From NAK82 sp036172345 (GTDB taxonomy: Bacteria > Chloroflexota > Anaerolineae > 4572-78 > NAK82): a DNA stretch of 5,845 nt. A program made the translations under genes and the position numbers. Position 1 is the stretch's first letter. Every line of letters begins with the position of its first letter. This document shows, piece after piece, positions 1-5,374 of the stretch. The DNA lies in assembly GCA_036172345.1 (NCBI GenBank), contig JASFBB010000090.1:1-5845 (forward strand), in the 5' to 3' direction. The notes below the pieces were generated by a model, which was given only the letters and a program-made list of their open reading frames with translations, searched no databases and was not told the origin of the DNA.

Positions 1-1
1 G

Positions 2-1120
2 ATCGAAACGAGCAAGAAAGACTGGGCGCGTGCCCGCCTGATCGAAGTGATGATGCCCTCTCCGGATCGAGTGTCTCCGCCCTGCCCCTATTTCGGTCCT
101 CGCGGATGTGGCGGTTGCCAGTGGCAGCATATTCGCTATGAGGCGCAATTGCGCCACAAGAGGGCCATTGTGCGCGATCAACTCGCACGTCTGGCCGGCT
201 TAAGCGATGTGCTCATACGGCCGATGCAACCGGTGGGAGAACCGTGGGCTTATCGCAATCATGTGCAGCTTCATCCTGCCCCGGAGGGATTGGGTTACAT
301 CTCCGCGGATGACGACCAGCGGGTAGAGCCCATCGCAAAGTGCCTCATTATGCATCCGTTGCTCGCAGAATTGTACGAACAATTAGATCTTGAGATAGAA
401 GGCCTTGTGCAGTTATCGTTGCGCGCCGGAGTGCGCACCGGTCAACGCATGGTGATTTTCGAAACAGAGGATGAAGAGCCGTTTGAGGTCGAGGTGGATG
501 TCCCGGTCTCGTGTGTATTGCTACGTCGTGATGGCTTACCCATCACGCTGGTGGGGTGGGACTTTTTAGAGGAAGAAGTGGCAGGTTGTCGCTATAAAGT
601 TTCAGCCGGCAGCTTTTTTCAGGTTAACACGGCCGGCGCCGAAGCTCTGGTGTCCGCTGTGGGCGAGCTGCTGGCGCCCCAGGCGCACCAACGACTGGTG
701 GATCTTTATGCTGGAGTGGGGTTGTTCAGTGTGCCGATGGCAAGGTATGTCGCGCGCGTGGTCGCCGTAGAGGAGAACCCTATGGCCGTGCTGGATGCCC
801 GGGAGAATCTACAGCGCGCCGGTGTGGACAATGCGGAGGTGATCCAAGGCGATGTGACTGAGGTGCTCCATGCATTGGAGAGCCCGATCGAGTTGGCTGT
901 CGCCGATCCACCCCGTGCGGGGTGTGGGGCAGCCGTGATAACCCGTTTGGCGGAGTTGGGGGTCAAACGTTTGACGCTTGTCGCCTGCGATCCAGCAACC
1001 CTGGCGCGTGACGCGCGCACCCTTGGGGAACATGGCTACCGCCTGGTGGAAGTGCGCCTGCTAGACCTTTTTCCCCAGACATATCACATCGAGAGTGTTG
1101 CCCTTTTTGTTCGTGAGTGA
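2..1120 (+). CDS. Class I SAM-dependent RNA (uracil-C5) methyltransferase, TrmA/RlmD (RumA) family, 5' partial
   Basis: Transfers a methyl group from S-adenosylmethionine to C5 of a uridine in rRNA or tRNA, in the cytoplasm. The frame is open to the left edge. The 15 codons before the first possible start (GTG ATG ATG at 47-55) read like the end of a TRAM RNA-binding domain and have no ribosome-binding site before them, so the gene begins outside the window. Numbering from the GTG at 47: probable 4Fe-4S ligands C13, C21, C24 and C99; the SAM-contacting Gln in SFFQVN at Q192; SAM motif I DLYAGVG from D219; DPPR at 287-290; catalytic Cys C314 in VACDPATLARD; C-terminal FPQTYHIESVALF with the general base at E349. 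All key residues are present, so the enzyme should be active. Visible length is 372 residues, with perhaps 30-60 missing. Family membership is secure. Whether the target is 23S rRNA (RlmD-like) or tRNA U54 cannot be told from sequence alone. Confidence 0.93.
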   Translation: METSKKDWARARLIEVMMPSPDRVSPPCPYFGPRGCGGCQWQHIRYEAQLRHKRAIVRDQLARLAGLSDVLIRPMQPVGEPWAYRNHVQLHPAPEGLGYISADDDQRVEPIAKCLIMHPLLAELYEQLDLEIEGLVQLSLRAGVRTGQRMVIFETEDEEPFEVEVDVPVSCVLLRRDGLPITLVGWDFLEEEVAGCRYKVSAGSFFQVNTAGAEALVSAVGELLAPQAHQRLVDLYAGVGLFSVPMARYVARVVAVEENPMAVLDARENLQRAGVDNAEVIQGDVTEVLHALESPIELAVADPPRAGCGAAVITRLAELGVKRLTLVACDPATLARDARTLGEHGYRLVEVRLLDLFPQTYHIESVALFVRE

Positions 1121-1138
1121 TGTGCCGACTTTAAGACG

Positions 1139-1174
1139 AGAGGCAGCTCCAGGCTGGGTGGTGGAGCTGCCTCT
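1139..1174. terminator. Hairpin between convergent genes, probable bidirectional terminator
   Basis: A perfect 13-bp stem (1139-1151 with 1162-1174, AGAGGCAGCTCCA paired with its complement) encloses a 10-nt loop. It starts 18 bp after the methyltransferase stop and lies 35 bp beyond the end of the convergent LysM gene. Neither side has a long U-run (CTCTTCC on the plus strand, CGTCTTAAAG on the minus strand), so it is not a textbook intrinsic terminator. The position between two gene ends is the main support. Confidence 0.7.
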
Positions 1175-1208
1175 TCCAAAGGAGGAGAACCCACGTGTTT
1201 GAGCGCGT

Positions 1209-2795
1209 CTACTCCGGGTGGAACTCGACAGTGGCGGTTCCGACGCCGTCGAGGAAGAGCTCAACACCTACTCCGGTGCCTTCGAGAATCACTTGGTAGG
1301 TGCCGGCATTCAGGCCACCCACATCACAGGCGCCTGGGCCGTGTTCGGGTTTGGTGCCCGTGATGCAAGTCGTCTCGAATCCGGGGGGTGCCTTGATGCG
1401 GATGGTTTGATCGTTCATACCAGTGCGCACTACAAGAATTGAAGCCGGCCCCAGCGGTTTGTTGCCGCTGGTGTTTTCTATTACGTTGGCCACCCAGCGC
1501 GTGCCACTGGCTGTCGCTACTGCAACTCCCCCTTCAGGTGTCATCGCTCTCTTGCGAAATTCCACCAGGGGGCGATGTCCAGGGTGTACTTCTGCTCGAA
1601 CGACGCGCGTCGGCTCGCCCTCGATGAATACGTCATAGAAGCCTGGGGCGATGTCACGGAAGACCGCTGTTGGCACCCAGCTGAACTCGAAATTGACACC
1701 GGCAACGCGCCGTTTCACCGCTCCGCTGGCATCACGCATGATGACAGGCACTCCCTTGCCGTCCCATACCATCACCATAAGAGTGGTGCGTTGCTGGGGA
1801 TCCTCTGGATCGGCCGTCTGATTGCCCACCCAGACCTCTTCGGCCCGCACCACGGTCACGCCCGGTTCCGAGCTCTGAGCATAGCTAGCAGATTGCACGA
1901 TCGGGGTGATGTCGCCCGTTATGGGCGGACATGGTGGCGCCGCACACAGTGGATAGCTGGGTGGCTGGTAGGTCGGTGGCTGGCTTACCGGCGTCGATGG
2001 CGGATAGACCATCCCCGGCGGATTGGGGTTGTACTCCGGCGGGATCAGCGGCACACCTCCTGAGGGTACGGATGGTTGATAGCTAGGTGGCGGATAAGGC
2101 GCCGGCATTTCGTATGGGTAAGAAGGATAAGTGGAGGGCGGCGTAGGTTCTGGGATGACCGGTATCTCCTCTACCACTGGCACACTCGGGAGCATATCTA
2201 TAGCCCCCGAGGGCACACATAGCCGCTGGCCAGCGTAAATCAGATTGGCATTGGCGATGGCATTTGCCTGGATCAGTGAACTTACGGTGACCTGATAACG
2301 CATCGCGATGCTGAAAAGGGTTTCCCCGGGTTGTACGGTGTGGTGGGCGAGGCAGCCGAAGGCAGCATTGGAGGTATCCGGCTGCTGAGCGGCCGGGATC
2401 ACCAAAACCTGACCTGCAAATACGAAGTCATTGGTTCCCAAACCGTTGGCAGCCGCGAGTTGAGCCACACTGATACCGTAGAGAGCCGCGATGGAGGTCA
2501 GCGACTCGCCCGGGTTCACAATGTGCTCTTTGGGTACGCTGGCAGGCCCGCCAGGCGTTGGGATGAGCAGGCGTTGGCCGGCATAGATCAAATTGGCATT
2601 GGCGATGCCGTTAGCCAGCATAATCTCGCTGATGGTTACTCCATAACGAGCAGCAATAGCGGCCAGTGTTTCGCCTGCTGCCACAACGTGGTAGGTGCCT
2701 TGTTGATCCGGTGGGGCAGCCAGCACACCAGGTGGTAGTAACGCAATGCAGCAGACGAGAGCTAGCACAATTGGACCAAGCGCTTTGACAGACAT
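1209..2795 (-). CDS. Secreted LysM-repeat protein with Pro/Tyr-rich linker and two repeated C-terminal beta-rich domains
   Basis: Predicted exported protein of 528 residues that probably binds peptidoglycan or another GlcNAc-containing polymer through LysM modules; no catalytic domain is seen. The start is ATG at 2795, which has AAGGGAGG 7 nt upstream and opens directly into a signal peptide (MSVK, hydrophobic 5-25, VLAA cleavage region near 26-27). An upstream in-frame TTG at 2831 lies in a hairpin loop and is rejected. Layout: LysM1 about 35-79, LysM2 about 90-134, LysM3 about 152-195, Pro/Tyr/Ser-rich linker about 202-292, then two related beta-rich domains at about 311-415 and 425-527. 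C148 and C193 bracket LysM3 and C477/C490 lie in the last domain; both pairs could form disulfides. The CC at 15-16 lacks a lipobox, so it is not an obvious lipoprotein. No LPXTG motif or C-terminal anchor helix is present. It is a single-gene unit convergent with the methyltransferase and divergent from etfB. Role beyond wall binding is unknown. Confidence 0.9.
   Translation of the reverse strand: MSVKALGPIVLALVCCIALLPPGVLAAPPDQQGTYHVVAAGETLAAIAARYGVTISEIMLANGIANANLIYAGQRLLIPTPGGPASVPKEHIVNPGESLTSIAALYGISVAQLAAANGLGTNDFVFAGQVLVIPAAQQPDTSNAAFGCLAHHTVQPGETLFSIAMRYQVTVSSLIQANAIANANLIYAGQRLCVPSGAIDMLPSVPVVEEIPVIPEPTPPSTYPSYPYEMPAPYPPPSYQPSVPSGGVPLIPPEYNPNPPGMVYPPSTPVSQPPTYQPPSYPLCAAPPCPPITGDITPIVQSASYAQSSEPGVTVVRAEEVWVGNQTADPEDPQQRTTLMVMVWDGKGVPVIMRDASGAVKRRVAGVNFEFSWVPTAVFRDIAPGFYDVFIEGEPTRVVRAEVHPGHRPLVEFRKRAMTPEGGVAVATASGTRWVANVIENTSGNKPLGPASILVVRTGMNDQTIRIKAPPGFETTCITGTKPEHGPGACDVGGLNAGTYQVILEGTGVGVELFLDGVGTATVEFHPE
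2223..2609 (-). repeat. Repeated DNA encoding the LysM1 and LysM3 core (ANANLIYAGQRL)
   Basis: The segment coding the second half of LysM3 (2223-2261) matches that of LysM1 (2571-2609) at 32 of 39 bases by hand alignment, including 16 identical bases in a row. Both encode IANANLIYAGQRL. LysM2 between them is clearly different (GTNDFVFAGQVLVIP). This indicates duplication or gene conversion between modules 1 and 3. Confidence 0.75.
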
Positions 2796-2802
2796 CTGTT
2801 CG

Positions 2803-2810
2803 CCTCCCTT
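2803..2810 (-). promoter_or_regulatory. Ribosome-binding site fixing the LysM protein start
   Basis: On the minus strand AAGGGAGG sits 7 nt before ATG 2795. This ideal spacing, together with the signal peptide that follows, decides the start in favour of 2795 over the in-frame TTG 36 nt upstream. Confidence 0.85.
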
Positions 2811-2817
2811 AATTCGA

Positions 2818-2841
2818 GGCGCAGTGTCCAAACACTGCGCC
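2818..2841 (-). promoter_or_regulatory. Hairpin or operator-like palindrome in the LysM mRNA leader
   Basis: Perfect 10-bp inverted repeat GGCGCAGTGT / ACACTGCGCC with a 4-base loop (TTGG on the transcribed strand). It ends 7 nt before the Shine-Dalgarno sequence, inside the predicted 5' leader. It could be a stabilising mRNA hairpin, a translation-control element or a repressor site; the sequence does not decide which. Confidence 0.6.
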
Positions 2842-2870
2842 CTGTGTGCAGATGGCGTTTTGCAGGAATG

Positions 2871-2888
2871 TGCACTTTGTCAGGTGCA
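2871..2888 (-). promoter_or_regulatory. Second small hairpin in the LysM mRNA leader
   Basis: Inverted repeat TGCAC / GTGCA (5 bp, 8-base loop), about 15 nt after the predicted transcription start of the LysM gene. It is short and may be chance on its own, but it adds to the structure of the leader. Confidence 0.3.
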
Positions 2889-2909
2889 ATCTATATACCT
2901 TTCATTTAC

Positions 2910-2938
2910 ATAATACACCAATTCGTTCTATATGTCAA
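2910..2938 (-). promoter_or_regulatory. Sigma70-type promoter of the LysM gene, near consensus
   Basis: On the minus strand: TTGACA (2938-2933), exactly 17 bp, then TATTAT (2915-2910). The -35 is a perfect match and the -10 matches 5 of 6. Transcription would start near 2903, giving a leader of about 108 nt. The spacer and surroundings are A/T-rich compared with the coding DNA. Confidence 0.8.
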
Positions 2939-3001
2939 GAGCTTTTTTGGTGGGGGGTGTATTTCAAGTTGGATCGAGGATGCGTAGATGGGTTTTCTTG
3001 G

Positions 3002-3028
3002 AAAGCGGCGAGATAGGCTCGTCGCTTT
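3002..3028. promoter_or_regulatory. Long dyad between divergent promoters
   Basis: AAAGCGGCGAG (3002-3012) pairs with CTCGTCGCTTT (3018-3028) over 11 positions, with one G-T mismatch or wobble and a 5-base centre. It lies 16 bp upstream of the etfB -35 element. Position suggests a regulator-binding site. It could also be a hairpin of a longer etf leader, since a T-run (3042-3046) follows 13 nt later, which makes an attenuator possible but weak. Confidence 0.5.
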
Positions 3029-3044
3029 GCTTTGCGCTGTCTTT

Positions 3045-3073
3045 TTGCTGGCTGGTCCAAGGAATGTTATACT
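3045..3073 (+). promoter_or_regulatory. Extended -10 promoter of the etfBA operon
   Basis: TTGCTG (3045-3050), 17-bp spacer, TATACT (3068-3073), with an upstream TG one base before the -10 (TGTTATACT). The weak -35 (3 of 6) is typical of extended -10 promoters. Transcription would start near 3080, leaving a 30-nt leader with AAGGAG 6 nt before etfB. Confidence 0.6.
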
Positions 3074-3109
3074 ACCGACTTTGTAGTTCGATAGTCCAAG
3101 GAGCTCGGC

Positions 3110-4015
3110 ATGGCGTCTGAAAGAGGATACCGGATGGTGGTGTTGGTGAAACAAGTGCCGGACACCCGCCATTTGAGTGGCGAGGTGATGAAGCCGGATG
3201 GCACGGTGAACCGCGCTGCGTTGCCTGCCATCTTCAATCCGGAGGATCTGAATGCACTGGAGATGGCGCTCCAGGTACGCGAGGAAAAGGGAGGGCACAT
3301 TACGGTCATCACGATGGGACCCCCTTCGGCGGCGGAGGTGTTGCGCGATTCACTCTATCGCGGTGCCGATCAGGCTATCCTGCTCACCGATCGGCGTTTT
3401 GCTGGATCTGATACTTTGGCGACTTCCTACGCGTTGTCTTGCGCGATTAAGCGGTTAGGAGCTGTCGACCTGGTGTTCTGTGGGCGACAGGCAATCGATG
3501 GTGACACGGCACAGGTAGGCCCTCAAACGGCGGAGAAGCTAGGCATTCCGCAGATCACGTACGCGGAACGCATCGTGCAGCTACAAGGGGACGAGATTGT
3601 GGTGATGCGCGCGCTGGAGAGAGGTCGAGAAATGGTCAAATGTTCCTTACCATGTCTGCTGACCGTGGTGGCATCGGCCAACCGCCCACGTCCCCCTTCG
3701 GCACGGCGGCGCATCGAATACAAGCTGGCTGCAACGCCGCACGAGTACCCGGCGCTGCTGCAAAAATGGCCCGAGTTTGAAAGCGAAGCGCAATTAGACA
3801 ATTTCCTGAGGGCGCGTGGACTGTGCATCCCTGTCTGGACAGTAGACGATATCGGCGCCGACTCGGACAAGGTGGGGCTGATTGGTTCACCCACTCAAGT
3901 GTACAAAATTAATATGGTGGTGTTGGAGAAATCCGAGACCAAGGAAATCCCCCCTACGCGTGAAGGCATCGTCGCACTGGTGCAGGAGCTGGTGCAGGAG
4001 TACATCATTGGGTGA
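3110..4015 (+). CDS. etfB: Electron transfer flavoprotein, beta subunit
   Basis: Beta subunit of the cytosolic EtfAB heterodimer that takes electrons from acyl-CoA dehydrogenases. Seen in the 301-residue product: N-terminal VVLVKQVPDT (10-19), FNPEDLNALEMAL (42-54), VITMGPPSAAEVLRDSL (66-82), the nucleotide/flavin motif GRQAIDGDTAQVGP (125-138), WTVDDIG...DKVGLIGSPTQV (243-264) and the C-terminal arm that wraps EtfA. The IDGDTAQVGP form resembles clostridial EtfB rather than the mitochondrial IDDDCNQ form. At about 202-238 there is extra sequence compared with the usual 255-265-residue proteins, just after the NRPRPPSARR stretch where the dehydrogenase recognition loop lies. The start at 3110 has AAGGAG 6 nt upstream; M9 (3134) matches the usual family N-terminus and has a weaker AAAGAGG, so a shorter product is possible. 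First gene of an operon with etfA. Confidence 0.95.
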   Translation: MASERGYRMVVLVKQVPDTRHLSGEVMKPDGTVNRAALPAIFNPEDLNALEMALQVREEKGGHITVITMGPPSAAEVLRDSLYRGADQAILLTDRRFAGSDTLATSYALSCAIKRLGAVDLVFCGRQAIDGDTAQVGPQTAEKLGIPQITYAERIVQLQGDEIVVMRALERGREMVKCSLPCLLTVVASANRPRPPSARRRIEYKLAATPHEYPALLQKWPEFESEAQLDNFLRARGLCIPVWTVDDIGADSDKVGLIGSPTQVYKINMVVLEKSETKEIPPTREGIVALVQELVQEYIIG

Positions 4016-4033
4016 ATTTTCTGGGGAGCTTTT

Positions 4034-5056
4034 ATGACCGACGGACGTGATATATGGGTCTTCATCGAGCAGCAGGATGGCAAAATCGCCGACACCAGCT
4101 TGGAGCTGGTGGGCAAAGCATGTGATCTGGCACGCACTTTGGGCAGCCGGGTGGGCGGTGTGTTGTGTGGGTACCAGGTCGAGGCGTTGCTGCAACAAGT
4201 CATCCAGTATGGGGCGGATTTCGTGCTGTGGGCAGACCACCCCGAGCTGGAGCATTACCGTACCCTGCCCTATGCACGCGTGCTCATCAATTTGATCCGC
4301 GAGCGGGTGCCTTATGTCGTTCTCATCGGGGCCACACCACTGGGGCGTGATCTCGCTCCACGTGTGGCAAGCGCCGTGCGCGCTGGTCTGACGGCCGATT
4401 GCACCGACTTGCAGATCGGTGATTACTATTCCCGACGGGAGGGCAGGACATATAAGGACTTGCTCTTCCAGATCCGCCCTGCGTTCGGGGGCAACCTGAT
4501 CGCCACGATTGTCAACCCGCTGATGCACCCCCAGATGGCTACGGTGCGCGAAGGTGTCTTCCGCAAGCCCGAACCGGACGGTATGCGGCAGGGCATCATC
4601 GAGCGTATCCATCCCACCTTTGAGAAGGAAGACCTGGTGTTGCAAGTGCTCAGCCGTGAGTCGCGCGATTCGAATGTCAACCTGAAAGATGCGGCGGTGA
4701 TCGTAGCAGGTGGCGCCGGCATGGGCAGCAAGGAAAATTTTCAATTGCTGTATGAGCTGGCCAACTTGCTGGGTGGTGAGGTGGGCGCCTCGCGCGCTGC
4801 TGTGGACGCCGGTTTCATCTCGCGTGACCATCAGGTGGGACAGACAGGCACCACAGTGCGTCCACGTCTCTACATCGCGGCCGGTATCTCGGGTGCGGTG
4901 CAGCACCGCGCGGGTATGAGCGAGTCAAACAAGATTATCGCCATCAACACCGATCCGAACGCACCGATTATGCAGATTGCCCATTACAAGATCGTTGGTG
5001 ACGCGCAGGAAGTTATCCCGCTGATGATCAAAGCACTGCGTGAGAAGACACGCTAA
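4034..5056 (+). CDS. etfA: Electron transfer flavoprotein, alpha subunit
   Basis: Alpha subunit of EtfAB, 340 residues, close to the family norm. The N-terminal Rossmann-like domain includes LIGATPLGRDLAPRVA (97-112) and the QIRPAFGGN stretch (146-154). The C-terminal FAD domain includes VIVAGGAGMGS (222-232), GASRAAVDAGF (251-261), VGQTGTTVRPRLYIAAGISG (268-287), the following QH with H291, and AINTDPNAPI (303-312); these are the known FAD-binding elements (Arg, Ser/Thr and His contacts all present). One change: GQTGTTV has Thr where many homologues have Lys (GQTGKTV or GQTGKIV). The start is ATG 4034 with GGGGAG 5 nt upstream and only 18 bp after the etfB stop, so the two are surely cotranscribed. 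A dehydrogenase gene starts 649 bp downstream, which fits a beta-oxidation or other acyl-CoA oxidising role. Confidence 0.96.
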   Translation: MTDGRDIWVFIEQQDGKIADTSLELVGKACDLARTLGSRVGGVLCGYQVEALLQQVIQYGADFVLWADHPELEHYRTLPYARVLINLIRERVPYVVLIGATPLGRDLAPRVASAVRAGLTADCTDLQIGDYYSRREGRTYKDLLFQIRPAFGGNLIATIVNPLMHPQMATVREGVFRKPEPDGMRQGIIERIHPTFEKEDLVLQVLSRESRDSNVNLKDAAVIVAGGAGMGSKENFQLLYELANLLGGEVGASRAAVDAGFISRDHQVGQTGTTVRPRLYIAAGISGAVQHRAGMSESNKIIAINTDPNAPIMQIAHYKIVGDAQEVIPLMIKALREKTR

Positions 5057-5081
5057 TTGTGTCGTTTTCTGTTGGGGGTGA

Positions 5082-5102
5082 AAAGAGCGCTTTGCACTCT
5101 TT
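5082..5102 (+). terminator. Weak terminator-like hairpin after etfA
   Basis: AAAGAG (5082-5087) pairs with CTCTTT (5097-5102); an inner GC/GC pair follows one mismatch, with a TTT loop. It lies 25 bp after the etfA stop. No U-run follows beyond CTCTTTGT, so termination may be partial, leaving read-through to the downstream genes possible. Confidence 0.4.
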
Positions 5103-5104
5103 GT

Positions 5105-5121
5105 CAGGGACAGGGGCACCT
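5105..5121 (+). repeat. Left copy of a 17-bp exact inverted repeat
   Basis: CAGGGACAGGGGCACCT here is the exact reverse complement of 5637-5653. The two copies bound 515 bp holding only the small membrane-protein gene. Just inside, CACCTTAT (5117-5124) can pair with ATAGGTG (5131-5137) with one bulged T, giving this copy its own hairpin. Possible ends of a small mobile element, or two REP-like units in opposite orientation. No transposase and no flanking target duplication is seen. Confidence 0.85.
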
Positions 5122-5215
5122 TATCCCGCTATAGGTGTGGAAGTTGAGCACACGAGAGAAGCCTGTTTAACTGGGCCTGGCTCGCCTTAATAATTTGACA
5201 ATAACACTTTGACAA

Positions 5216-5222
5216 AAGGAGG
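5216..5222 (+). promoter_or_regulatory. Strong ribosome-binding site of the small membrane-protein gene
   Basis: A full AAGGAGG lies 6 nt before ATG 5229. This perfect anti-16S match shows that the N-terminal reading frame at 5229 is the intended start, and that the second frame at 5366 is a continuation rather than an independent gene. Two TTGACA hexamers (5195-5200 and 5209-5214) lie just upstream, but neither has a -10 at the right distance. Confidence 0.85.
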
Positions 5223-5334
5223 AGATAAATGGAGAGAAAAAGACCCACCGGTGTGACCATTATCGCTATTCTGGCGGTGATCGGTGGCATTTTCGGGATC
5301 ATCGGCGGAATCGGCTTGCTGGGCTTGGGCGCGT

Positions 5335-5374
5335 TAGGCGCCGGCATGGTGAGCTAGGCGCCGGTGTGGGCGCC
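5335..5374 (+). repeat. 20-bp imperfect tandem repeat at the frameshift
   Basis: TAGGCGCCGG occurs at 5335-5344 and 5355-5364; the full 20-bp units (5335-5354 and 5355-5374) match at 15 of 20 positions. Twenty is not a multiple of three, and the repeat spans exactly the point where the reading frame changes. Skipping one unit restores one continuous frame. Confidence 0.65.

Larger units (their letters stand above)
2796..3109. other. Divergent intergenic region between the LysM gene and etfB
   Basis: The 314 bp hold no credible gene. From left to right they contain the LysM ribosome-binding site, two leader hairpins, the LysM promoter (minus strand), a G-run/T-run stretch at about 2941-2960 without recognisable function, an 11-bp dyad at 3002-3028, and the etfB promoter and ribosome-binding site (plus strand). 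The two promoters face away from each other, with their -35 elements about 107 bp apart and the dyad roughly midway. Confidence 0.75.

Noticed and set aside
1575..2063. 162-codon plus-strand open frame opposite the LysM gene
   Set aside because: Arg/Trp/His-rich antisense product of the proline-rich linker; no start signal and no recognisable domain.
2331..2738. 135-codon plus-strand open frame opposite the LysM modules
   Set aside because: Antisense shadow of repeated LysM coding sequence, without a ribosome-binding site.
2736..2795. Lipoprotein signal for the LysM protein because of Cys15-Cys16
   Set aside because: The residues before Cys15 are A-L-V, without a small residue at -1, and an ordinary VLAA cleavage site follows.
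2796..2831. TTG at 2831 as the start of the LysM protein
   Set aside because: It would add 12 polar residues before the signal peptide and lies in a hairpin loop, while ATG 2795 has an ideal AAGGGAGG.
2906..3298. 130-codon minus-strand open frame across the etfB start and upstream region
   Set aside because: It overlaps the predicted etfB promoter and N-terminus, has low-quality composition and no start signal.
3887..4906. 339-codon open frame on the minus strand opposite etfA
   Set aside because: It lies almost wholly antisense to a clearly conserved etfA, has no ribosome-binding site or family-like motifs, and its His/Gln/Thr-rich composition is typical of an antisense shadow.
5340..5360. 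Programmed ribosomal frameshift as the explanation for the split membrane-protein gene
   Set aside because: No slippery heptamer of the X-XXY-YYZ type and no clear downstream pseudoknot are seen at the junction; an indel or error is simpler.
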